In this document: positions 27,556 through 33,839 of the stretch, one piece after another
Layout of the letters: every line of letters begins with the position of its first letter
How positions within the stretch are numbered: position 1 is the first letter of the stretch
Virus record (IMG/VR): IMGVR_UViG_3300022752_000222
Coordinates: 1 to 33,839 of that record
Direction: 5' to 3' (one strand)
Source: a virus
DNA length: 33,839 nt
Position numbers and translations under genes: made by a program
The notes under the pieces: generated by a model
Seen by the model: the letters and a program-made list of their open reading frames with translations, nothing else
Database searches by the model: none
Told to the model about the DNA's origin: nothing

Positions 27556-28221
27556 ATGACAACTTCAGGCACGACCGACTTTAATCTTTCGATCGATGAC
27601 TTGATCGAAGAGGCGTTTGAACGCTGTGGCATGCGGCCTACCGCAGGCTACCAGCTGTCCTCGGCGCGTCGGTCGTTAAATCTGTTGTTTTTAGACTGGG
27701 CCAATCGAGGCTTGAATCTTTGGACTATTGAGCAAGCTTCATACACGTTGACGCCTGGAGGCTATGAAATTACCCTAGGCTCTGACACAGTCAATGTCCT
27801 GTCCGCTGTGATCCGTTTGCCGGGAGTCAGCCCCCAGCAAGATATTACCCTGGACCGTATTAGCCGCGAAGAGTATTTGGATCTTCCTGATAAGACGGTG
27901 CAAGCGCAGCCTGCACAGTTGTACGTACAACGGGCAAACACCTTTAAGGTGTTTTTGTATCCGTCGCCTAATCTGGCTTATACGCTGGTCTACTACCGCA
28001 TCCGACGCATTCAAGATGCAGGTGTTTACACCAATACAGCCGACGTTAACTTTCGTTTTTTGCCGTGCCTTGCTTCAGGGATTGCCTATCAAATAGCGCT
28101 TAAATACGCGCCCGAGCGCGTGGGCATGCTCAAGCAGATCTACGAAGAAGATTTTCAGCGCGCAGCAGCGGAAGACCGAGACACGGCAAGCGCCCTGTTT
28201 ATCCCTGACTTCGGGCAGTAA
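27556..28221 (+). CDS. Head-tail adaptor (tail-tube-A/gp4-like)
   Basis: The protein has 221 residues. SIDDLIEEAFERCGMRPTAG, then SSARRSLNLLFLDWANRGLN and LWTIEQASYTLTPG are the usual adaptor N-terminal helices. VFLYPSPNLAYTLVYYRIRR and LPCLASGIAYQIALKYAPER match the second half of P22 gp4-like or tail tubular A-type proteins. It sits downstream of the head genes, where the portal-tail connector is expected. Confidence 0.8.
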   Translation: MTTSGTTDFNLSIDDLIEEAFERCGMRPTAGYQLSSARRSLNLLFLDWANRGLNLWTIEQASYTLTPGGYEITLGSDTVNVLSAVIRLPGVSPQQDITLDRISREEYLDLPDKTVQAQPAQLYVQRANTFKVFLYPSPNLAYTLVYYRIRRIQDAGVYTNTADVNFRFLPCLASGIAYQIALKYAPERVGMLKQIYEEDFQRAAAEDRDTASALFIPDFGQ

Positions 28222-28224
28222 GTC

Positions 28225-28587
28225 ATGGCCTTTGCAACAGGCAAATTCTCTTTCGGCCTGTGCGATTACTGCGGACAGCGGTATCCTTACAACACGCTGC
28301 GTAAGAACTGGCGGGGATTCATGGTCTGTCCTGATGACTATGAACCCAAGGAGCCACAGCTTTATCCGCTCAAGTACCGTGGCGATGCGATTGCGCTTAG
28401 AGACCCTCGCGTGGACAGGGTAGAACCGGTTACAATCTACCTTGGGACGCCGGGGTTTAGTGCGCCGTTTCAAAGCATTGGCTCTGGGTTCAGCACCGTG
28501 AATCGCACGGACATGAGGCCATATCCCGCACAAGATTTTGTCACGGGGTACGGGTTTGTTGGCAACGTTACCATTGTGATTACTTGA
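28225..28587 (+). CDS. Zinc-ribbon-like virion protein
   Basis: The protein has 120 residues. CDYCGQRYPYNTLRKNWRGF, then MVCPDDYEPKEPQLYPLKYR has a CxxC plus C pattern seen in a family of small phage structural proteins; a fourth ligand is not obvious. The C-terminal half is Phe/Gly-rich (FSAPFQSIGSGFSTVNRTD). It lies 3 nt after the adaptor stop. It is probably a connector or minor virion protein. Confidence 0.65.
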   Translation: MAFATGKFSFGLCDYCGQRYPYNTLRKNWRGFMVCPDDYEPKEPQLYPLKYRGDAIALRDPRVDRVEPVTIYLGTPGFSAPFQSIGSGFSTVNRTDMRPYPAQDFVTGYGFVGNVTIVIT

Positions 28588-28589
28588 TC

Positions 28590-29393
28590 ATGACTTACGA
28601 TGAGCTTGTAACGAACATTAGGAATTACACTGAGGTGAACAGCAACGTGTTCACGGCCTCGGTAATTAACACGTTCATTACAATGGCCGAGAACCGTATT
28701 TTGCGGGACATTGACCTGGATTATTTTAAGAAAGAATCCACGGCATCCATGACATCAGGCAATAAGTTTTTGACTGCGCCCTCGGATATTTTGACGCATC
28801 GTTACATGATGATCACGAGCGGTGATGATCAAGTTTTTCTTGACTTCCGCGATACGTCTTTCATGAAAGAATATTGGCCTGGAGGCACGATCACTGCGGG
28901 TAGTTTTGATATCGGTAAGCAGTACACCATCGTTACCGTTGGAACAACCGATTTCACCGCGATCGGTGCGGCATCAAACACAGTGGGCGTATCTTTTACG
29001 GCAACGGGTGTTGGCTCTGGAACGGGCACAGCCGCTCCATCGGGTACACCCAAGTATTACTCGGTCTGGGATCAGAACACGTTTTATGTAGCTCCTACGC
29101 CCAATGCAAATTTTGTCGTTGAGCTGGGCTACATTTACCGGCCTGCACAGCTTTCCAGTACCAACACGACAACGTGGATCAGTCTGAACGCACCGGAAGC
29201 TTTACTTTATGCTTGCTTGATTCAAGCCTACAGTTACACCAAAGGGCCTCCCGATATGCTTGGGTACTTTAATCAAAGTTACCAGCAAGCAATTCAAGGT
29301 CTTGGTATGGAACAGCAAGGACGTCGTAGACGTGATGAGTATAGAGATGGCATGATTCGTTTACCTATTAAATCCGTGAGTCCCGGGCCATGA
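28590..29393 (+). CDS. Adaptor protein with an inserted beta-rich module
   Basis: The protein has 267 residues. The frame is adaptor-like (YDELVTNIRNYTEVNSNVFT, FITMAENRILRDIDLD, YSVWDQNTFYVAPTPNANFV, APEALLYACLIQAYSYTKGP). Residues about 101-152 insert FDIGKQYTIVTVGTTDFTAI, then GAASNTVGVSFTATGVGSG and TGTA, a module known from many virion proteins. The ATG at 28590 is used; a TTG at 28584 is possible. Confidence 0.75.
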   Translation: MTYDELVTNIRNYTEVNSNVFTASVINTFITMAENRILRDIDLDYFKKESTASMTSGNKFLTAPSDILTHRYMMITSGDDQVFLDFRDTSFMKEYWPGGTITAGSFDIGKQYTIVTVGTTDFTAIGAASNTVGVSFTATGVGSGTGTAAPSGTPKYYSVWDQNTFYVAPTPNANFVVELGYIYRPAQLSSTNTTTWISLNAPEALLYACLIQAYSYTKGPPDMLGYFNQSYQQAIQGLGMEQQGRRRRDEYRDGMIRLPIKSVSPGP

Positions 29394-29677
29394 TTGGATC
29401 TTCTGGCGGTGCCCTTCTTGGGGAATTCAAAGTAACCCACGTCTCTGGACGTGGATTCTCGCCTGAGGAAGTAGCGGAAATGGCGCTTGAGAAGATTGTT
29501 TATGTTGGGTCGTCTTCGCATCCTGCCATACGGGATCAAGCGGAAGCTTTTAAATCCCAAATCCGTGATGTTTTGGTGCGTTACATGCGACAAGCGGTGG
29601 CGTCACATAACACCACGCTAATAAACCGTTTTCGGGATGCGGGACATCCCGAGTTGATTAAATTATTGGAGAATTGA
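29390..29677 (+). CDS. Conserved small phage protein
   Basis: The protein has 95 residues. VTHVSGRGFSPEEVAEMALE, then KIVYVGSSSHPAIRDQAEAF, YMRQAVASHNTTLINRFRDA and GHPELIKLL form a pattern widely repeated in podovirus-like phages, with no assigned function. It overlaps the adaptor stop by 4 nt. Its place suggests tail or connector assembly. Confidence 0.75.
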   Translation: MIGSSGGALLGEFKVTHVSGRGFSPEEVAEMALEKIVYVGSSSHPAIRDQAEAFKSQIRDVLVRYMRQAVASHNTTLINRFRDAGHPELIKLLEN

Positions 29678-29678
29678 A

Positions 29679-30143
29679 ATGGCGATTACTGTAACAACCG
29701 CAATGCCGACATCGTTCAAGGTCGAAATTCTTAAAGCAGTTCATAACTTCACAGCTTCTACGGGTAATACTTTTAAGCTTGCTTTGATGAAGGCAACTGC
29801 CGCAGGTTCTGGAACCTATGGCGCTGCCACGACGAGCTATGACACGCTTGTGAGCAACTCAGATGAGCTGGCTAACGGCAGTGGCTACACCACGGGAGGC
29901 AACACGCTGACCTCGATAACGCCTGTTGCGGATGGCACGACAGCAGTTTGTGATTTTGATAATACTACATGGTCTTCTGCAACGTTTACCACATGCGGCG
30001 GTATTATCTATAACGACACGGCCACTGGTAATCCAGCCTGTGCAGTGCTTAGCTTTGGTGGGGATCAATCGGTAAGCTCTGGTGATTTCCAGATTCAGTT
30101 TCCATCGCCTGCTGCCGCAACAGCTATTATCCGCATTGCTTAA
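29679..30143 (+). CDS. Beta-rich virion protein
   Basis: The protein has 154 residues. TFKLALMKATAAGSGTYGAA, then NGSGYTTGGNTLTSITPVAD, FTTCGGIIYNDTATGNPACA and FQIQFPSPAAATAIIRIA match small beta-sandwich proteins found next to tail fibres in other phages. It starts 1 nt after the previous stop. It may be a fibre base or decoration protein. Confidence 0.65.
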   Translation: MAITVTTAMPTSFKVEILKAVHNFTASTGNTFKLALMKATAAGSGTYGAATTSYDTLVSNSDELANGSGYTTGGNTLTSITPVADGTTAVCDFDNTTWSSATFTTCGGIIYNDTATGNPACAVLSFGGDQSVSSGDFQIQFPSPAAATAIIRIA

Positions 30144-30161
30144 GTCTTTTAGGAGAACCCC

Positions 30162-30920
30162 GTGGCTTTTGTACTTGCTGATCGTGTACAAGAAACCACG
30201 ACAACCACAGGCACCGGTACAGTCACATTAGCTGGTGCGGTTACGGGGTTTCAATCGTTTGCCGCTGTAGGTAACGGTAATACGACTTTTTACAGTATTG
30301 CGGATCAGTCGGGTTCCCAGTGGGAAGTTGGCATAGGCACTTACACATCGTCTGGCACTACCTTATCAAGGGACACGGTCTTATCTTCCAGTAATTCTGG
30401 AAGCGCCGTTAATTTCTCCGCTGGTACTAAAAACGTCTTTGTGACCTATCCCGCAGGTCGGTCTGTTTATGGGCTAACAGCAGGATCAGGCATATCCATT
30501 ACAGCAGGTACAGGAACGACCACGATTGCTGCGTCAGGCAGTGGCGGGACAGGGGCATTTGCAACCTATAACTATACGGGCGACGGGTCCACAACGACTT
30601 TTGCAGCGACCACGAACATCACGGTTGACAACATTCTTGTGACAGAGAATGGTATTTTGCAAGAACCCACAACCGATTACACCGTCTCAGGAACCAATGT
30701 CGTCTTTACCACGGCCCCTGCAAATGGCGTAGAGATTCAGATTCGAGTGCTAGCAGGAGGTGGCGGCAGTTCCACTGTCCTTGAATCCATTAGAACGATT
30801 TCTAGCAACTACACAATCACTGAGGGATACAACGGTTTAAGCGTTGGCCCGATCACGATTAACACAGGCATTTCAGTCACAGTTGGCACAGATGAGCGCT
30901 GGGCAATTATGAATTTCTAG
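30162..30920 (+). CDS. Tail fibre-type protein, GTG start
   Basis: The protein has 252 residues. The first 90 residues (VLADRVQETTTTTGTGTVTL, then WEVGIGTYTSSGTTLSRDTV and NVFVTYPAGRSVYGLTAGSG) are the common N-terminal domain of fibre and tail-spike proteins in podovirus-like phages. The rest is a repeat-type beta region (FAATTNITVDNILVTENGIL, then TVSGTNVVFTTAPANGVEIQ). GTG at 30162 follows AGGAG by 6 nt. It is adhesin-like and faces the host. Confidence 0.75.
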   Translation: MAFVLADRVQETTTTTGTGTVTLAGAVTGFQSFAAVGNGNTTFYSIADQSGSQWEVGIGTYTSSGTTLSRDTVLSSSNSGSAVNFSAGTKNVFVTYPAGRSVYGLTAGSGISITAGTGTTTIAASGSGGTGAFATYNYTGDGSTTTFAATTNITVDNILVTENGILQEPTTDYTVSGTNVVFTTAPANGVEIQIRVLAGGGGSSTVLESIRTISSNYTITEGYNGLSVGPITINTGISVTVGTDERWAIMNF

Positions 30921-30928
30921 GGGGCAAT

Positions 30929-31342
30929 ATGAGTTCGCTTGTAGTCAAAGGCAATGCGTCAGGTTCAGGTGCGGTCACACTGCAATCTGCAAATACCAAT
31001 AGTTCACTAACCCAGACGTTGCCAGCAACGGACGCTATTACACTAGGCTATCTCAATACGCCGATTAGCTCCACGACAACGACGGTTGCCACATCCGATG
31101 TGGGCAAGGTTATTTCCTTATCTGCTGGGATTACGATTCCCGATGCGACATTTTCAGCCGGTGATATTGTCTCTGTGTACAACAATACAGCGAGTAGCCT
31201 GACGATTACTTGCTCAATCACAACGGCTTATGTAGCAGGCACAAACACAGACGTAGCCTCAATGACCTTGGCATCCCGTGGCGTAGCAACGATCCTATTT
31301 CTCTCAGGCACAGCGTGTGTTGTATCAGGTAACGTGTCATGA
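30929..31342 (+). CDS. Short fibre-type protein
   Basis: The protein has 137 residues. SSLVVKGNASGSGAVTLQSA, then NTNSSLTQTLPATDAITLGY is the repeated beta-strand style of fibres. The tail (SLTITCSITTAYVAGTNTDV, then MTLASRGVATILFLSGTACV) resembles fibre knob proteins. Eight nt separate it from the previous stop, and its stop overlaps the next ATG. It is probably a fibre component. Confidence 0.65.
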   Translation: MSSLVVKGNASGSGAVTLQSANTNSSLTQTLPATDAITLGYLNTPISSTTTTVATSDVGKVISLSAGITIPDATFSAGDIVSVYNNTASSLTITCSITTAYVAGTNTDVASMTLASRGVATILFLSGTACVVSGNVS

Positions 31343-33375
31343 CCGGTATTTTGCTTTCTTTGCTGGGCGGTAAGGTACCTGTTGTACCAGACCCCTATTT
31401 TGAATACACCACACTGCTGCTTCCCGGCAACGGAACCAACGGCGCACAGAACAACACTTTCCTAGACAGCTCCAGCAACAACTTCACCATCACCCGCAAC
31501 GGCAATACGACACAAGGTAACTTCTCACCGTTCTCGCAGACGGGGTGGGGGAATTATTTTGATGGTACAGGGGATTATTTAAGTGTTGCGGATAATGCTG
31601 CTTTTGATTTAGGTACCAGTGATTTTACGATTGAAGGATGGGTTTATGTCACTGCGACAAGTGGGTCACAACAAACTTTAGTATCAAAAGGAACAGGTGC
31701 TAATAATCAAGCCTCATATCATATAGCACTAGATGGGTCTACGTGGAAATATTATTTGTCCGGCAACGGATCAACGTGGTCAATTGCAAGCGGCGTTTCA
31801 ATGGGTGCATCTGCGGGATTGAATACGTGGCAGCATATAGCTTTAGTTAGAAGTGGAAGCACATTTACACCTTATGTAAACGGCGTTGCCGGAACGACAA
31901 CTACTTCGTCGGCTTCTATATTTGACGGAAATAAAGTGTTTTCTATTGGAGCAGATGATGCTGCTGCGCAGTTTGTAATAGGCTACATATCAAATACACG
32001 AGTAGTAAAAGGCACTGCCGTCTACACCTCCAACTTCACACCACCAACCGCCCCTCTTACCGCCATCTCTGGCACAAGTCTCCTGACCTGCCAATCCAAC
32101 CGCTTCGTTGACAACAGCACCAACAACTTTGCCATCACAGTCAACGGAAACACCTCCGTACAAGCCTTCTCCCCATTCAACCCCACTGCATCGTGGTCTG
32201 CTGCGACTTATGGTGGGTCAGGGTATTTTGATGGGACTGGGGATTATTTAACGGTTTCAAACGCTGCGCTTGCTTTTGGGTCAAGTGACTTTACGATTGA
32301 ATGCTGGGTATACGCCACATCAGCCCCATCTGACAAAAGCATTTTTGAAGGAAGAACCAATGGATCAGGCACAACAGGATTCACCATTACTGCTTTCACA
32401 GGGACATCAATAAGAGTATTTTCAGGTAGTCAGGTGCTTATTGCATCCTCAATAAACTACGTCAATACTTGGTGTCATGTTGCTGTAGTCAAATTGTCTG
32501 GTACTACTACCCTCTATATCAATGGAGAAAGTAAAGCGACGACCACATCACTAGGTAACCTAACAGATTCGTCTTGGGTGATTGGCGCTGGTAAATATGC
32601 ACTACCTCCTGCTATTGACGCATTTTTTCCAGGTTACATTGCAAACTTTAGAACTGTTAACGGTACTGCGGTCTACACCAGCAACTTCACCCCTCCCACA
32701 GCACCTCTCACAGCAACCCAAAGCGCAAACACTAACGGCAATCCTTCTGCTGCAATCACTGGCACTGCTACCTCCCTCCTCCTCAACTTCACCAACGCCG
32801 GAATCTACGACGCTACCAGTAAGAACGATCTGGAGACGGTGGGCAATGCTCAGATCAGCACCACACAGAGCAAGTGGGGTGGTAGCTCTATGGCGTTTGA
32901 TGGGACGGGGGATTGGCTGCTTATTCCAGATCAACCAATACAACGTATAGGTACAGGCAACTTTACGGTTGAAGGTTGGGTATACAGAAACTCATCAGGA
33001 ACCTATGGTCTTATTGGCAAAGGCACAGGAACAACGGGCTGGCTTTTATCGTTAAACAGTAGCAATCAGGTTGTATTTACCTACGGTTCTTCTACGATCA
33101 CATCTACAGGTACGGTGTCCGCAACAACGTGGACGCATATTGCTGTGGTGAGGGAAGGTACAAGCACCAATCAGACGAAGATTTACATCAACGGAACCAA
33201 TGACGGGACAGGTACGGTAAGCACAGACTTTAATCAAACAAATTCTATGTATGTCGGTGCTGATAGAACAGGTGGAAGTGCAGCTAATGCGTATATGCAG
33301 GATGTTAGGGTGACTAACTACGCTCGCTACACAGCCAACTTCACCGCACCAACCTCACCGTTCCCACTGCTATAG
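31339..33375 (+). CDS. Triple LamG/concanavalin-like virion protein
   Basis: The protein has 678 residues and is probably a receptor-binding or surface-binding fibre. Three concanavalin-like (LamG) domains at residues about 24-235, 245-455 and 475-678 share the FDGTGDYL-type start, the FTIEGWVY or FTIECWVY strand, TWxHIAVVR and a YINGxxxx strand. They are joined by the linker TAVYTSNFTPPTAPLTA. LamG-type domains bind glycans or proteins. C-ending and T-ending codon use alternates within each domain. The ATG overlaps the previous stop (ATGA). Confidence 0.88.
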   Translation: MTGILLSLLGGKVPVVPDPYFEYTTLLLPGNGTNGAQNNTFLDSSSNNFTITRNGNTTQGNFSPFSQTGWGNYFDGTGDYLSVADNAAFDLGTSDFTIEGWVYVTATSGSQQTLVSKGTGANNQASYHIALDGSTWKYYLSGNGSTWSIASGVSMGASAGLNTWQHIALVRSGSTFTPYVNGVAGTTTTSSASIFDGNKVFSIGADDAAAQFVIGYISNTRVVKGTAVYTSNFTPPTAPLTAISGTSLLTCQSNRFVDNSTNNFAITVNGNTSVQAFSPFNPTASWSAATYGGSGYFDGTGDYLTVSNAALAFGSSDFTIECWVYATSAPSDKSIFEGRTNGSGTTGFTITAFTGTSIRVFSGSQVLIASSINYVNTWCHVAVVKLSGTTTLYINGESKATTTSLGNLTDSSWVIGAGKYALPPAIDAFFPGYIANFRTVNGTAVYTSNFTPPTAPLTATQSANTNGNPSAAITGTATSLLLNFTNAGIYDATSKNDLETVGNAQISTTQSKWGGSSMAFDGTGDWLLIPDQPIQRIGTGNFTVEGWVYRNSSGTYGLIGKGTGTTGWLLSLNSSNQVVFTYGSSTITSTGTVSATTWTHIAVVREGTSTNQTKIYINGTNDGTGTVSTDFNQTNSMYVGADRTGGSAANAYMQDVRVTNYARYTANFTAPTSPFPLL

Positions 33376-33383
33376 GATAGATC

Positions 33384-33683
33384 ATGTACTGGACTAAGAA
33401 TGGCTCTATCCCCACACAGAATCCTGACAACAAGCGAGGCTGGGTCGAGGCACCTGCACCACCGACAGAGATACCGGAGGGCAAGGAATTGGTATGGTTA
33501 AACTGGGAATGGGTCGTAAGAGACCCTAAGCCACAAGACCGCCCAGGCTATCAGTGGAATTGGCAGCACGATACAAAGTCATGGGTCGAGGGCGAATGGG
33601 CAAGCGTAGAGCCTGTTGTGGAACAAACTGAGCAGCCTGAGCAAACATCGTTATATCCAGCGCAGAGGTATACGCTGTCATGA
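33384..33683 (+). CDS. Small Trp/Pro-rich protein
   Basis: The protein has 99 residues: MYWTKNGSIPTQNPDNKRGW, then VEAPAPPTEIPEGKELVWLN and PGYQWNWQHDTKSWVEGEW. High Trp and Pro content with an acidic tail is seen in small fibre-associated or fibre-assembly proteins. It starts 8 nt after the LamG gene and overlaps the next fibre gene by 4 nt. Confidence 0.55.
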   Translation: MYWTKNGSIPTQNPDNKRGWVEAPAPPTEIPEGKELVWLNWEWVVRDPKPQDRPGYQWNWQHDTKSWVEGEWASVEPVVEQTEQPEQTSLYPAQRYTLS

Positions 33684-33839
33684 CCACAAAAATCACAGGT
33701 GCAAACATCACCAATACCGGCGTCACTGCTGGGTCGTACACCAGTGCAAACATCACGGTCAATGCACAGGGGCAGATTACCGCAGCAGCAAATGGCTCAG
33801 GCGGCGGTCTAACGTGGCAATCCGTCCAAACAGGCAACT
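33680..33839 (+). CDS. Tail fibre protein, N-terminal part (cut by window end)
   Basis: The first 53 residues are visible: MTTKITGANITNTGVTAGSY, then TSANITVNAQGQITAAANGS. The pattern G-x-Y-x-x-A-x-I-T-V-x-x-x-G-Q-I-T-A-A is typical of phage fibre N-terminal repeats. ATG overlaps the previous stop (ATGA). The frame runs off the right edge, so length and the end are unknown. Confidence 0.6.
   Translation, partial: MTTKITGANITNTGVTAGSYTSANITVNAQGQITAAANGSGGGLTWQSVQTGN

Noticed and set aside
31339-33375. Diversity-generating retroelement variable region in the LamG gene
   Set aside because: No reverse transcriptase or template repeat is visible in the window; the repeats are ordinary domain copies.

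Overview
The window reads as a contiguous piece of a tailed double-stranded DNA phage (Caudoviricetes). It carries the C-terminal half of a family A DNA polymerase, a run of tiny overlapping early genes, a terminase pair, a portal, a GroES-like protein, a scaffold, a major capsid protein, head-tail adaptors and tail fibre or LamG-type proteins. The large portal, the adaptor genes and the absence of any tape-measure gene in the visible part lean towards a podovirus-like virion, but that is inference. No integrase, rRNA, tRNA or CRISPR array is visible. The host cannot be named. A perfect ParB-type parS palindrome hints at a bacterium with a chromosomal ParABS system.

Layout. 1-1740: the polymerase gene, already open at the left edge, is interrupted inside the O-helix (motif B) by a 322-residue intein. 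An HNH homing endonuclease is encoded in a different frame inside the intein coding sequence, behind its own strong Shine-Dalgarno. 1740-5390: a dense series of small early genes, many overlapping by ATGA-type junctions. They include DUF3310, an excisionase-like HTH protein and two paralogues that flank it. 5361-6609: a complete leftward unit (promoter, metallophosphoesterase, small acidic protein, terminator). 6623-7322: two small rightward genes, each followed by a hairpin terminator. 7323-7938: a non-coding, partly AT-rich stretch with five exact ACGTAATG octamers and a large dyad, a candidate origin or operator array.

7939-10146: a small basic protein, the small terminase subunit (with a G-quadruplex-prone repeat), a PD-(D/E)XK-type nuclease, a NinX-like (DUF2591) protein and three tiny genes. 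10147-13225: a GC-rich moron-like cassette of three genes (nonapeptide-repeat protein, cysteine-rich protein, DUF932 protein). Each has its own TTGCAA-type promoter, two UUCG-tetraloop terminators are present, and the cassette ends in about 560 nt of repeat-rich non-coding DNA. The word CAGCTGG is strongly over-represented in it.

13226-33839: the late region, all rightward. It runs large terminase, two long virion-type proteins (the second carrying the parS palindrome and a PcfJ-like segment), portal, small basic protein, GroES-like protein, scaffold, structural protein, head protein and major capsid protein, with a strong terminator after the capsid gene. A structured leader precedes the next block: decoration or fibre-like proteins, a cluster of tiny Lys/Gly/Met-rich proteins, a membrane/coiled-coil protein, adaptors, fibre proteins, a three-domain LamG-like protein, and a fibre gene cut by the right edge.

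The most striking observations are the dual-coded intein/HNH endonuclease, the perfect 20-bp parS palindrome in a virion gene, the octamer array at 7.6-7.9 kb, the moron-like cassette, and the possible pseudoknot leader upstream of 25705.
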